The notes below the pieces were generated by a model. It had not been told where the DNA came from. It ran no database searches and saw only the letters and a list, made by a program, of their open reading frames with translations. Position numbers and translations under genes: made by a program. Shown here piece after piece: positions 17,403 through 26,378 of a stretch of 64,000 bases of DNA. This DNA is from Sphingobacteriales bacterium 50-39 (GTDB lineage: Bacteria; Bacteroidota; Bacteroidia; Chitinophagales; Chitinophagaceae). Location: NCBI GenBank assembly GCA_001898505.1, contig MKTZ01000008.1, positions 1 through 64,000 of the forward strand, given 5' to 3'. The stretch's first letter is position 1. Every line of letters begins with the position of its first letter.

Positions 17403-18143
17403 ATGAAGATCATTCCGTTGTCCGAGGGCTCCTTTACTATCGACAAGACCAAGTTATTCGTTCCATTTGATACGGAAAATGACGACCTGCAGCAGCGTCC
17501 TACCGGCTCCCTCCTCGTGGAAGTACAACCTTTCGCCCTCGTCAGTACCGAGGATGTGCTGGTGCTGGATACCGGGCTGGGGTTCGAGATCGATGGCGAG
17601 CTGCAGATCCACCGGAACCTGCGTGCGGCGGGTATTGATCCGGGAAAGGTCACGAAGGTGCTGATGAGCCATCTCCATAAGGATCATGCCGGGGGGATGA
17701 GCAGGGTTGTCGATGGACGTATAGACTCGCGTGAGCCTTCTTTTCCCAATGCCACCTATTATATACAGCGTAAGGAGTTGGAATATGCCTATGAAAAGGG
17801 GCCCAGTTCTTATATTATTGAGGAATTGGAATGGTTGAAGTACTCTCCAAAGGTTGTCTTTTTGGATGGTGATGGGGTATTGGACAGCTATATAAAATAT
17901 GAGGTCACCGGGGCGCATTGTCCGTATCACCAGGTATTTTGGATCGTGGATGGGGGGGAGAAAGTGTTTTTTGGAGGGGATGTGGCTCCTCAACTGCAGC
18001 AGATGAAAAGCAGGTTTGTCGCAAAATACGACTATGATGGAAAGAAGGCTATGGAGCTAAGGCAGCAGTGGTGGGAAATGGGGCGGAGGGAGGGATGGAA
18101 ATTCTTATTCTATCATGATGTGAAGACGCCGACCTGGCCATAA
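17403..18143 (+). CDS. Metallo-beta-lactamase-fold hydrolase
   Basis: This 246-residue cytoplasmic MBL-fold protein has the zinc-binding motif HLHKDHAGG (H-x-H-x-D-H), preceded by VLVLDTGLGFEIDGEL. A later metal ligand region is GAHCPYHQVFWIVDG with FFGGDVAP. The start at 17403 is chosen because the upstream frame overlaps the end of rodA out of frame. TACCTTTG, a perfect -7 match, lies at 17391-17398, only 4 bp before the ATG. The substrate cannot be predicted; relatives include lactonases and generic MBL hydrolases. Confidence 0.85.
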   Translation: MKIIPLSEGSFTIDKTKLFVPFDTENDDLQQRPTGSLLVEVQPFALVSTEDVLVLDTGLGFEIDGELQIHRNLRAAGIDPGKVTKVLMSHLHKDHAGGMSRVVDGRIDSREPSFPNATYYIQRKELEYAYEKGPSSYIIEELEWLKYSPKVVFLDGDGVLDSYIKYEVTGAHCPYHQVFWIVDGGEKVFFGGDVAPQLQQMKSRFVAKYDYDGKKAMELRQQWWEMGRREGWKFLFYHDVKTPTWP

Positions 18144-18171
18144 AAAAGGCCTGCTCTGGAAAGAGCCGGCC
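18142..18171 (-). terminator. Intrinsic terminator of the sigma/anti-sigma operon
   Basis: GGCC-T-GCTCT and AGAGC-C-GGCC form a stem around GGAA, with six T on the minus strand (complement of 18142-18147). It sits just beyond the end of the minus-strand trio at 18273-20194 and touches the end of the convergent MBL gene. Confidence 0.65.
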
Positions 18172-18272
18172 GTTGCTAACCTATGAAAAACACCAGATTC
18201 AAATATCGTCAATAGCGTATCTACCAATAAAAATTATCGGTCAATAGGTAAAATATAGCGGTCTATAGGAGA

Positions 18273-18686
18273 TTATTGATCGTCGTTAAACCTTCGCCCT
18301 TTCATGCCTCGTCGATCGGCTTCTTTCTGGACGAAAGCGCCAAAATCCTTTTCGGCGCGGAAGAATTCATTGATCTTTTCAGGAGATAGTGCCTTCAGGA
18401 ATTCGACGCTGTATTTCTTTCGTATGTTGAGAAGCGTTTCGTCCAGCTTTAGCTCATTCTTATCGTCTCTGTATGCAATATATGCCTGGCGTACTTCGCC
18501 AGAGTAGCGGTTGTAAATGGGCCAGAATTTCTCGGCTTCTTCGGGGGTTAGGTTCAGACGTTTGGTGATAAAGGCGATCTTCAGGGCTTGCAAGCCAGCC
18601 CCGGGCTGTCGTTCTTGTCTCGTTTGAGCCATGGACGGCAGGCAAAACCAGCCAATTAACACCAATACGGATAAAATTTGTTTCAT
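18273..18686 (-). CDS. Periplasmic Spy/CpxP-like protein of the ECF sigma operon
   Basis: This 137-residue exported protein has a signal peptide (MKQILSVLVLIGWFCLPSMAQ) and a helical mature part. AFITKRLNLTPEEAEKFWPIYN resembles the LTPEQ repeats of Spy/CpxP and zinc-resistance-associated proteins. In Bacteroidota such proteins encoded beside ECF factors are usually annotated as 'sensor of ECF-type sigma factor'. It starts 3 bp after the anti-sigma gene's stop, so the three genes form one operon. I infer a role in periplasmic sensing or chaperoning; the signal is unknown. Confidence 0.75.
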   Translation of the reverse strand: MKQILSVLVLIGWFCLPSMAQTRQERQPGAGLQALKIAFITKRLNLTPEEAEKFWPIYNRYSGEVRQAYIAYRDDKNELKLDETLLNIRKKYSVEFLKALSPEKINEFFRAEKDFGAFVQKEADRRGMKGRRFNDDQ

Positions 18687-18689
18687 TTT

Positions 18690-19565
18690 CTAATTCGTTG
18701 GATAATCTTTGAGATCTCCATGCTCTACCATATACTGCGCCAAGTCACCATCGGGAACATCTCCTAAAAGGCTTTTTACATCGTTGTCTGAAATATCCAG
18801 CGAAGCTGTGCTGTTGGCATAGTCTTCTTCCTGCTGCACCTGTTGGATCTGTGAGGTGTGGTCGTCCACATAGTTCTGGATGTCGGAGTCGCTCACTTTG
18901 GTAAGGTCCTGGGCTACGTTCACGACGGCCAGACGTGGTGTGCCTGAGTGAGTTTGCAGACGCAGCCATCCGAAGGTCAGGATAAAGCCAGCTACAACGG
19001 CCGCGGCGGCATATTTCCACCATATAATCTTATGGGTACTGCCTATAGAGATGAGCTTGCCAGGGGCCTGTTTTACCTCAGCGGGTTGTATCCTTGCTAT
19101 CACAATATCTGCGAGGGTTTCGAAGTATGCTTCCGGCACTTCATATACTGTTTTATCCTTCAATCCCATCAGCACGGCGGATGGAATAGAGGTATCGAAA
19201 TACCCTTCCGGCACCTGGTAGGGCATATTTTTACCGATGCGGCTTAATAAAGGGGAGAACTCCCCCTCTGGGGCCTCCGGGCGAACCTCGGCCTGGACTG
19301 GCTGGCCCCCCTGGGCACGGATCTTATCCATCATCCGGGAGGCAAACCCTTCAAAATAGCCTTCCGGGACGCTCATGGCGGATCCTTTTCCCCAATCAGG
19401 GGAAGGAGTCCTTTCCGGGGCGTCCTGCTCCAGCAGGGCAAGCAATTTCCCGGGAAAATCCGAAAAATACCCTTCCGGGGCCTCGTAAGGCATTTGCCGG
19501 CTGATCCCGGCTACTACCATGCTCAGCTGCTCCAATTCGTTCAATATTTCTTTACTCCGTTGCAT
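18690..19565 (-). CDS. Putative anti-sigma factor with five PEGYF repeats
   Basis: The 291-residue protein has a cytoplasmic N-terminal half, one transmembrane helix (about residues 183-203) and a periplasmic C-terminal tail. The N-terminal half carries five copies of a short motif: PEGYF at 30-34, 67-71 and 119-123, PEGEF at 99-103 and PEAYF at 144-148. Most are preceded by MPYxxP-like residues and followed by an amphipathic stretch. Position between an ECF sigma gene and a Spy-like gene makes a membrane anti-sigma role likely. No ZAS/RskA motif is recognisable, so the assignment rests on context and topology. Confidence 0.7.
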   Translation of the reverse strand: MQRSKEILNELEQLSMVVAGISRQMPYEAPEGYFSDFPGKLLALLEQDAPERTPSPDWGKGSAMSVPEGYFEGFASRMMDKIRAQGGQPVQAEVRPEAPEGEFSPLLSRIGKNMPYQVPEGYFDTSIPSAVLMGLKDKTVYEVPEAYFETLADIVIARIQPAEVKQAPGKLISIGSTHKIIWWKYAAAAVVAGFILTFGWLRLQTHSGTPRLAVVNVAQDLTKVSDSDIQNYVDDHTSQIQQVQQEEDYANSTASLDISDNDVKSLLGDVPDGDLAQYMVEHGDLKDYPTN

Positions 19566-19642
19566 GTACTTCTCAGACGTTATCCGGTGGTTAAAGTTTA
19601 ATGATCAGCCCGAAATTCCTCTTTTTTAGGGTTTGGGCGGGT

Positions 19643-20194
19643 TCACCGATTCAGGATATAATCTTCGATTTTTTTTACTGCATGGTGATAAGATGCTTTG
19701 AGGGCTCCCTCGGATGTTTCCAGCACTTTGCTCATTTCCTCATAAGGCATTTCGTCGTAATACCGTAAGTTAAATACAATTCGCTGTTTTTCAGGAAGTT
19801 GTTGGATCGCTAATTGGAGTTTCCACTCTAACTTATTGGCATCGAAGTGTTTATCCGCCACTATCTTATTGCTTAGTCCCGACTCCGACTCGTCCAGGGG
19901 AAGGGCGGATTTTCTTTTCTGCTGTTCCAAAAAACTAAGACATTCATTCGTTGCTATCCTATACAGCCAGGTATAAAGCTGGCTGTCCTCTCTGAAATTC
20001 TCCAATCCATTCCAGACACGTATGAAAACATTTTGCAATACGTCATTGGCGTCTTCATGATCGACTACCATACGGCGTATATGCCAATATAACTTTTCCT
20101 GGTATTTTTTTATAATAGCAGTAAAGGCCTTCTCCTTCGTGTCAGGGTTCCTGAATTGAATTAGCAATTCCGCATCATGGATTGTCACCCCCAT
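19643..20194 (-). CDS. ECF-type RNA polymerase sigma factor
   Basis: This 183-residue sigma-70 family protein has region 2 (AFTAIIKKYQEKLYWHIRRM, then DANDVLQNVFIRVWNGLENF and LYTWLYRIATNECLSFL) and region 4 (LPEKQRIVFNLRYYDEMPY, then SEGALKASYHHAVKKIEDYI). Regions 1 and 3 are absent, as in ECF factors. It is the first gene of the operon with the PEGYF anti-sigma and the Spy-like protein. It presumably responds to an envelope signal. Confidence 0.92.
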   Translation of the reverse strand: MGVTIHDAELLIQFRNPDTKEKAFTAIIKKYQEKLYWHIRRMVVDHEDANDVLQNVFIRVWNGLENFREDSQLYTWLYRIATNECLSFLEQQKRKSALPLDESESGLSNKIVADKHFDANKLEWKLQLAIQQLPEKQRIVFNLRYYDEMPYEEMSKVLETSEGALKASYHHAVKKIEDYILNR

Positions 20195-20227
20195 AAGGTT
20201 AGCAATTTTTGTAGAAAGGCCAAATAT

Positions 20228-21187
20228 TTATTTACTTTTTCTTGCTATAACTTTTTCTGCTGCTGCTACAATGTTAGGGGTATCCAGGCCGTATTTCTTC
20301 AGGAGTTCGGTAGGTGTGCCGCTCTCGCCAAAAGTATCGTTCGTACCTACATACTCGATGGGGATGGGGAGATTGCGGCCGGCCACCTGTGCGATGGCAT
20401 CGCCGAGGCCGCCGATGATATTGTGCTCTTCGGCTGTGACGGCGCAACGGGTCTTCTGAATGGACTTTATGATGGCGGCAGTATCCAGTGGTTTGATAGT
20501 ATGAATATTAATGACTTCCACTGAAATACCCTTTTCCTCCAATATGCGACCGGCTTCTATAGCCTTCCACACGAGATGTCCGCAGGCGAAGATGGAGACG
20601 TCGGTGCCTTCGGAGAATACCTGGGCTTTGCCAAGTTCGAAGGGCATTTTATCGGTGAAAATAGGCCATACGGGGCGGCCAAACCGGAGATAGACGGGGC
20701 CGACATAGTCAGCAATGGCCATGGTCGCCGCTTTGGTCTGGGCATAGTCGCATGGTACGACTACGGACATTCCGGGCAGCATCTTCATGAGTCCGATGTC
20801 TTCCAGTATCTGATGGGTGGCTCCGTCCTCACCCAGGGTGACACCCGCGTGGGAGGCGCAGATCTTTACGTTCTTGCCGGAATAGGCTACGGATTGACGG
20901 ATCTGGTCATATACGCGACCGGTGGAGAAGTTGGCGAAAGTGGTGGTATAAGGGATATGTCCTCCGATGGTGAGGCCTGCGGCGATGCCGATCATATTGG
21001 CTTCGGCGATACCGCATTGTACAAAACGTTCGGGGAACTCTTTCATGAACTGATTCAGCTTCATCGAGCCGGCCAGGTCAGCGGTGAGGGCTACAATTTT
21101 TGAATTCTTACGTGCTGCTTCTGCGATGCCATCTCCAAAGCCACTCCTGGTGTCCTTCTGGCCTGTTACTTGGATCTCTTTTAACAT
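20228..21187 (-). CDS. Transketolase, C-terminal (pyrimidine-binding) subunit
   Basis: The 319-residue protein corresponds to the C-terminal half of transketolase/DXS-type enzymes. It has the Pyr domain (DLAGSMKLNQFMKEFPERFVQ, CGIAEANMIGIAAGLTIGG, SHAGVTLGEDGATHQ) and the transketolase C-terminal domain (VEVINIHTIKPLD). In split transketolases this works with a separate N-terminal, TPP-diphosphate-binding subunit of about 280 residues. That partner gene is not adjacent: the neighbours are galE upstream and the ECF operon downstream. Function in the pentose phosphate pathway is inferred; a related ketol transfer is possible. Confidence 0.88.
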   Translation of the reverse strand: MLKEIQVTGQKDTRSGFGDGIAEAARKNSKIVALTADLAGSMKLNQFMKEFPERFVQCGIAEANMIGIAAGLTIGGHIPYTTTFANFSTGRVYDQIRQSVAYSGKNVKICASHAGVTLGEDGATHQILEDIGLMKMLPGMSVVVPCDYAQTKAATMAIADYVGPVYLRFGRPVWPIFTDKMPFELGKAQVFSEGTDVSIFACGHLVWKAIEAGRILEEKGISVEVINIHTIKPLDTAAIIKSIQKTRCAVTAEEHNIIGGLGDAIAQVAGRNLPIPIEYVGTNDTFGESGTPTELLKKYGLDTPNIVAAAEKVIARKSK

Positions 21188-21243
21188 GAATCAGGATTAG
21201 ATATGATAGAAACTTGTTTAGTGATGCAAATTAACGGTAAAAT

Positions 21244-22302
21244 TTAGTTCAATTCGGAAAATTTTCCGTTATAGAACTTCTCGTCCGCCTTCAATTTCTG
21301 CTCCCATTTCCAGGCTGTGGACATCATATCCTCCAATCCGAATTCCGTATGCCAGCCTAGTTTTTCCCTGGCCAGGTCATTGTTGGCATAAATGGCGATT
21401 ACGTCCCCTGGTCGCCTGGGCCCGATCTGGTAGTTCAGCTTTATGCCGCTGACCTTTTCAAAGGCTCTGATGGCTTCCAGTACGGTGACCCCGTTACCCG
21501 TACCCAGGTTGAAGACTTCCGCCATCTTGTTCATCTTGCCTGCCAGCATATATTGGATGGCCAGTGTATGTGCATGGGCGATGTCGCTGACATGGATAAA
21601 GTCCCTGATACAGGAGCCATCGCGGGTGTGGTAATCGTCTCCATATACCGTCATTTGGGGCAGCTTGCCAATGGCCGTCTGGGTAATGGCCGGGACCAGG
21701 TTTGCGGGTCTGCCGATGGGCATTTCTCCAATGAGGATGGAAGGATGGGCGCCTACCGGGTTGAAATAACGGAGCAGAATGCTTTTTGTGCGGGTAGTGG
21801 CTTTTGAGAATTCGTTGATGATCTGCTCGCCCATTTGTTTGGTATAGCCGTAGGGTGATTCAGCCGGCTTGGGGGGCGTCATCTCTGTAACCGGTATCTC
21901 ATCCGGATTGCCGTAAACCGTGCAGGAAGAAGAGAATACAAAGTTGGGGATCTCGAACTCCTGTACACATTTGAGCAGGTTGATCAGCGACAGGAGATTG
22001 TTCTCGAAGTACATCAGGGGCTGTTCCACGGACTCTCCTACCGCCTTGTAGGCCGCAAAATGTATGATGCCGGAAATATTCTCATTTTCCTGGAATATGG
22101 CAAATGTGTCGTCGTAATTACAGAGATCTACTTTGTAGTTCTTGATCTTTTTGCCGGTGATCTTTTCTACACCTTCCAATATCCGGGGGGAGGAGCGGAC
22201 ATTATTGTCTACACAAATGACATCGAACCCGTTTGCAATAAGGTCTACTATCGTATGAGAGCCAATATAACCACATCCGCCAGTAACAAGGATTTTCTCC
22301 AT
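21244..22302 (-). CDS. galE: UDP-glucose 4-epimerase
   Basis: This is an extended short-chain dehydrogenase that interconverts UDP-glucose and UDP-galactose. It begins MEKILVTGGCGYIGSHTIVDL (NAD-binding GxxGxxG). It has SSSCTVYGNP, the catalytic YGYTKQMGE (Tyr-x3-Lys) and the substrate region LLRYFNPVGAHPS. I start it at the ATG at 22302; a TTG two codons upstream is less likely. The length is 352 residues. It is on the same strand as rfbA (25 bp away), forming a nucleotide-sugar pair. Confidence 0.93.
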   Translation of the reverse strand: MEKILVTGGCGYIGSHTIVDLIANGFDVICVDNNVRSSPRILEGVEKITGKKIKNYKVDLCNYDDTFAIFQENENISGIIHFAAYKAVGESVEQPLMYFENNLLSLINLLKCVQEFEIPNFVFSSSCTVYGNPDEIPVTEMTPPKPAESPYGYTKQMGEQIINEFSKATTRTKSILLRYFNPVGAHPSILIGEMPIGRPANLVPAITQTAIGKLPQMTVYGDDYHTRDGSCIRDFIHVSDIAHAHTLAIQYMLAGKMNKMAEVFNLGTGNGVTVLEAIRAFEKVSGIKLNYQIGPRRPGDVIAIYANNDLAREKLGWHTEFGLEDMMSTAWKWEQKLKADEKFYNGKFSELN

Positions 22303-22327
22303 AAACAAGGGAAATTATAAAAAGGGT

Positions 22328-23191
22328 TTAGGAATGAATTAAATTAATAAGGTATTGACCATACCCGCTCTTTAACAAAGGTTGCGCCATCTTTTCCAGT
22401 TGCTGCCGGTCGATAAAACCTTTCCGGAAGGCGATCTCTTCTATGCAGGCGATCTTTATCCCCTGTCTTTGTTCGATGACCTGTACGAATTGAGAAGCCT
22501 GCATGAGCGAGTCGAAGGTGCCTGTATCGAGCCAGGCGGTGCCGCGGTCCAGGATGGAGACTTTCAATTTGCCCCTGTGGAGGTATTCCTTATTGACATC
22601 CGTGATCTCATATTCGCCACGGGGAGAGGGTTTGAGGTTTTTGGAGATAGCGACCACCTCATTGTCATAGAAATAGAGCCCCGGAACGGCGTAGTTGCTC
22701 TTGGGTTTGGCGGGCTTTTCTTCGATGGAAATGGCCTTATTATCCTTGTCGAACTCTACGACGCCATAGCGTTCGGGGTCGCTGACCTGGTAGGCATATA
22801 CAATGCCGCCGGTGGGATTGGTGTTTTTTTCCAATTGCTTTCCCAGGCCTGCGCCATAAAATATATTGTCTCCCAGCACCAGGGCCACCGGGTCTTTTCC
22901 AATGAAGTCGGCGCCGATGACAAAGGCCTGGGCCAGTCCATTGGGGAGGGGTTGTTCCGCGTAGGAAAATTGCAGACCCAGCTGAGATCCATCGCCAAAC
23001 AGTTTTTTGAACAGGGGGAGATCATGAGGAGTGGAAATGATCAGTATTTCATTGATCCCTGCCAACATGAGGGTGGACAGGGGATAATAGATCATGGGTT
23101 TATCATAAACGGGCATGATCTGTTTGCTGATAGCATAGGTTATTGGATGTAGACGAGTACCGGATCCGCCGGCCAGAATTATTCCCTTCAT
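22328..23191 (-). CDS. rfbA: Glucose-1-phosphate thymidylyltransferase
   Basis: It makes dTDP-glucose from glucose-1-phosphate and dTTP, the first step to dTDP-rhamnose and other deoxysugars. The ATG at 23191 places [16 protein letters not shown] at the start; upstream in-frame codons add a non-conserved leader. Other motifs are [51 protein letters not shown] and [14 protein letters not shown]. At 287 residues it is the standard RfbA size. rfbB, rfbC and rfbD are not in the window. Confidence 0.95.
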   Translation of the reverse strand: MKGIILAGGSGTRLHPITYAISKQIMPVYDKPMIYYPLSTLMLAGINEILIISTPHDLPLFKKLFGDGSQLGLQFSYAEQPLPNGLAQAFVIGADFIGKDPVALVLGDNIFYGAGLGKQLEKNTNPTGGIVYAYQVSDPERYGVVEFDKDNKAISIEEKPAKPKSNYAVPGLYFYDNEVVAISKNLKPSPRGEYEITDVNKEYLHRGKLKVSILDRGTAWLDTGTFDSLMQASQFVQVIEQRQGIKIACIEEIAFRKGFIDRQQLEKMAQPLLKSGYGQYLINLIHS

Positions 23192-23299
23192 AGTACTTTC
23201 GGTTATGGTGCTAAAATCCCCCGAAAATAGCAAAGAAATGTTAACCGGCCATAACTTTTCGCCCGCGCGCTCAATCGTTTGCCGCAATCGATTGTGGAA

Positions 23300-24340
23300 T
23301 CAGCCTCGTATCAGGTGGATGATGAAATATACGACAGCGGCCAGCAATGCGCTGACAGGTATCGTCAGGACCCATGCCCAGAGCAGGTTGATGGTAACTC
23401 CCCATCTTACTGCGGACAACCGTTTGGTAGCGCCGACGCCAATGATCGAGCCTGTGATGGTATGCGTAGTGCTCACCGGGATCCCCAGCTTTTCGGAGAT
23501 GAATAGAGTGATTGCACCGGCTGTTTCTGCGCTAACGCCTTCCAGCGGGGTAACTTTTGTGATCCGCGTACCCATGGTCTTTACGATCTTCCAGCCGCCG
23601 CTCATCGTACCCAAGGCAATAGCGGTAAAGCTTGCCAGCGGCACCCACATATTGGCATTGATGAACTGCATGAAGGTCATATTATGCCCATGTGCCTTTT
23701 GATAAAAGATCATGGCGGCCCCGATGATACCCATTACTTTCTGGGCGTCATTACCTCCATGTCCCAGGCTGAGCAGGGCGGAGGACAGTAATTGCAATCT
23801 CCTGAACCAATTGTCGGCGCGATAAGGGTTGGCCCGGCGGCAGATATTGAGGATAATGATGGTAATTATGAAGGCGACGATCATGCCTATAAAGGGCGCA
23901 AGGAAAATAAACAGGAAGGTGGGGACGACCTTTGCATAGTTGATGACATCGTGGCCGTTCCTGGATAAAGCTCCTGCATGGGCCAGGGCTGCACCCATAA
24001 AACCTCCTAACAATGTATGGGAGGAGCTGGAGGGAATGCCGAACCACCATGTCAGCAGGTTCCAGCAGATGGCGGCGATCAGCCCGGAGAAGATGACTTC
24101 CAGGTTGATAAAGTCGGGATGGACAGAACTTGCGATGGTGTTGCCTATCTTGAACTCCCCTATGATGTACCGGGATATAAAAAAGGCGGCAAAGTTGAAA
24201 ACGGCTGCCCAGAGTACCGCTTGAAAAGGGGTAAGTACCTTTGTCGAGACGATGGTTGCTATGGAGTTGGCCGCGTCGTGAAAACCGTTGATATAATCAA
24301 ATATCAGAGCAAGGATGATAATAACTATCAGAAAGCTCAT
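23300..24340 (-). CDS. Pit-family inorganic phosphate transporter
   Basis: This low-affinity phosphate:cation symporter of the inner membrane has 346 residues and the duplicated PiT signature. The first copy is DYINGFHDAANSIATIVSTK with VLWAAVFNFAAFF; the second is LGHGGNDAQKVMGIIGAA, with SEKLGIPVSTTHTITGSIIGVGATK. It starts 7 bp after the DUF47 gene ends, the usual DUF47-pit operon. A second DUF47 gene without a pit partner lies at 38008-38655. Confidence 0.94.
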   Translation of the reverse strand: MSFLIVIIILALIFDYINGFHDAANSIATIVSTKVLTPFQAVLWAAVFNFAAFFISRYIIGEFKIGNTIASSVHPDFINLEVIFSGLIAAICWNLLTWWFGIPSSSSHTLLGGFMGAALAHAGALSRNGHDVINYAKVVPTFLFIFLAPFIGMIVAFIITIIILNICRRANPYRADNWFRRLQLLSSALLSLGHGGNDAQKVMGIIGAAMIFYQKAHGHNMTFMQFINANMWVPLASFTAIALGTMSGGWKIVKTMGTRITKVTPLEGVSAETAGAITLFISEKLGIPVSTTHTITGSIIGVGATKRLSAVRWGVTINLLWAWVLTIPVSALLAAVVYFIIHLIRG

Positions 24341-24347
24341 ACCGTAA

Positions 24348-24995
24348 TTAAGCGTATTTAATAATGATGGATTCTATAACGTTGGCCGCATCCTCACATT
24401 TATCGGTAACGATCTCCATCACCTGATAGATCTCTCTTTTTTTGATCACCTCTTTGGCATCTGCCTCGATCTCGAACAGACGTTCGATGCTGAGGTCAAA
24501 AATATCGTCTGCCTGGTTTTCGATGCTATTGACCTTTACCAAGGCATCGGTGATCTTGCGCATGTCCTGCATATTGCGCAGTTCCCTCACCGCGATACGG
24601 ATCTGGGCGGTGCCTTGTTCGATGAGCTCGGCCATTTTTTGAATACCCGTGTCGTTGGGATTTACCTTGTAAAAATTGATCTTTTTGGTAGTAGCGTAGA
24701 TATAGTCGCAGATATCATCCAGGGAGCTGGCCAGGTAGTGGATATCTTCCCGATCGAACGGGGTAATAAAATTTCTCCCTAATTCCGTGAATACCCGGTG
24801 CGTAAGGTCATCATTGACATGTTCCTGGTCTTCTACCTGTGAAATGATGGCGGCCCGCTTGTCGAAGTCCGGCTCGGCGACTACTTCCTTGATCAGTTTT
24901 CCCATTCTTCCTACGCCCTCCGCTACTTCTTCGAACAAGGAATAGAAGACACGGTCTTTAGGGGTAAAGAGTTGAACAAAAGAGTTGAAACCCAT
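24348..24995 (-). CDS. DUF47 (PhoU-like) phosphate transport regulator, pit-linked
   Basis: The 215-residue, all-helical DUF47 protein (Pit accessory protein, distantly related to PhoU) starts MGFNSFVQLFTPKDRVFYSLF at 24995; the six residues ahead of it in frame are not shared with the paralogue. It precedes the Pit gene by 7 bp and presumably modulates its activity. It is closely similar along its whole length to the DUF47 protein at 38008-38655 and identical over much of the C-terminus (for example NVIESIIIKYA). Confidence 0.9.
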   Translation of the reverse strand: MGFNSFVQLFTPKDRVFYSLFEEVAEGVGRMGKLIKEVVAEPDFDKRAAIISQVEDQEHVNDDLTHRVFTELGRNFITPFDREDIHYLASSLDDICDYIYATTKKINFYKVNPNDTGIQKMAELIEQGTAQIRIAVRELRNMQDMRKITDALVKVNSIENQADDIFDLSIERLFEIEADAKEVIKKREIYQVMEIVTDKCEDAANVIESIIIKYA

Positions 24996-25010
24996 GCATG
25001 AAATTTGGGG

Positions 25011-25043
25011 CAAATCTATGGTTATTTACCTTTACCGTCCAAA
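25011..25043 (-). promoter_or_regulatory. Promoter of the DUF47-pit operon
   Basis: Reading the minus strand, TTTG (25043-25040), a 21-bp spacer and TAGATTTG (25018-25011) match the Bacteroidota -33/-7 promoter fully. It lies in the 62-bp gap after the phosphatase gene, so DUF47-pit need not depend on read-through. Confidence 0.6.
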
Positions 25044-25057
25044 GCTTTTGTGTTAAG

Positions 25058-26203
25058 TTATCGTGCACTCATCTGCCCGGAGCCGACCATTGTTTCGGCG
25101 GAAGATTCTGTTTTCCAGTTCTTTAGGGCTATCTCGCTTATGGCTGAACGGGGGAGGACGATAGGTTTTCCGGGGGGATGTCCCGATCCTGCGGGATCTC
25201 CAAGCAAGGCCGCCATGGTGGAAGCCAGCTGTTTTTGGTATACCTGACCCCGCTCTTTCAGCTCGCCGGCGGGTGCGATATCCGGGCCCATCATGGCTAC
25301 CCAGATGTCTCCCGACCCTTTTGCCCAGAATCCATGGGTGGTCCATTTATTCGGCTTATACCCCCGGCCATGATCCGTGGTGATGAGAAAGGTGGTGCTG
25401 TCCTTATAATATGGGTCCGTTTGCACTGCATACCAAAGTTCTGCGATCATGCGATCCGCATCGGCGATATGTTGAAGGTAAAGATCATATCTGCCCTGGT
25501 GTGCGCTTTCATCCGTCTGGCCCAAACCCATAAATACGACAGACGGATGATGTTGGCGGATATATTCCCTTGCGCTAAGATAGGTGAGCTGGTCATGGCG
25601 GGTATTTGACGCCGGCATGTTGGATTGTAAACTATCGATGAGGTTCGCTTCCACATCGTCCGTTTCGTTCAATTTCTCATAACCGCTGTTGATCGGCAGG
25701 CCGTTGCGGGACTCGTTCAATATAAATGGAAAGATGCGCCAGGAAGTAAAGACCGCTATTTTCCCATGATAGGCAGCCGTGGTATTGAGGTATTCCAGCA
25801 CATTAATATTCTTATTATTGATAGCCAGGTTAGGACTGGAGAAAGCATCCGTGTGCCCCGTGAAGATCTCGTTGTAGCCCGGGTAGGAGATCTTGTAGAA
25901 GTTTTTCACATTGACCTTATTGTCGAACTCCCTGTTGCCCATCAAGCAGCCTTTGGCGGCGATGGTGGACCAGAAGAAAGGCATGAGCCGGCGTCTGCGG
26001 AGCGTTTCGGTGGAGTCCCAGTAGAGTTCCCGGGTCAGGGATATGTCCCTGACATATTCTTCGTTGGAGATCAGCGCCGGATCGGCGCCTTTGTAGATCT
26101 CTTCCCACCTTACACCATCGATAGTAATGATGAAAAGGTGTTTTTGGGCGGTGGCACCGGAAAAGAAGAGGAGTGTGGTCAGAAGAAAGGTGAATAATTT
26201 CAT
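25058..26203 (-). CDS. Exported alkaline-phosphatase-superfamily phosphodiesterase/phosphatase
   Basis: The 381-residue protein has a signal peptide (MKLFTFLLTTLLFFSGATAQ; ATG at 26203). Its fold is of the alkaline phosphatase superfamily, nucleotide pyrophosphatase/type I phosphodiesterase branch. The metal site starts at TIDGVRWEEIY, the nucleophile region is probably ISYPGYNEIFTGHTD, further metal ligands fall in FMGLGQTDESAHQG, and the distal site is in FLITTDHGRG. It is upstream of and parallel to DUF47-pit, consistent with releasing phosphate from organic esters outside the cell (inference). Substrate unknown. Confidence 0.8.
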   Translation of the reverse strand: MKLFTFLLTTLLFFSGATAQKHLFIITIDGVRWEEIYKGADPALISNEEYVRDISLTRELYWDSTETLRRRRLMPFFWSTIAAKGCLMGNREFDNKVNVKNFYKISYPGYNEIFTGHTDAFSSPNLAINNKNINVLEYLNTTAAYHGKIAVFTSWRIFPFILNESRNGLPINSGYEKLNETDDVEANLIDSLQSNMPASNTRHDQLTYLSAREYIRQHHPSVVFMGLGQTDESAHQGRYDLYLQHIADADRMIAELWYAVQTDPYYKDSTTFLITTDHGRGYKPNKWTTHGFWAKGSGDIWVAMMGPDIAPAGELKERGQVYQKQLASTMAALLGDPAGSGHPPGKPIVLPRSAISEIALKNWKTESSAETMVGSGQMSAR

Positions 26204-26235
26204 TATAATGGGTTTATCAAAGGTAGCCTCCATAT

Positions 26236-26276
26236 GTGACCGCATGTTTACCAGAAGATTAACTCTGGATTAAGCA
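26236..26276 (+). promoter_or_regulatory. Possible weak Pho-box-like array
   Basis: Units TTTACCAG (26247), ATTAACTC (26258) and ATTAAGCA (26269), with a poorer GTGACCGC (26236), keep an 11-bp period in the divergent gap between the phosphatase and PAP2 genes. The units match less well than the arrays upstream of the TonB receptor, porin and susC, and no -7 element follows at the same distance. Confidence 0.25.
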
Positions 26277-26378
26277 GTTGTTTTGGCTTTGCCGCACATT
26301 TTTAACGTAACAATAATTTACAGACAACTTCGGGGTCACATTGGCGAGCGATATTGGTGCTGTTTAATAACTATTCGT

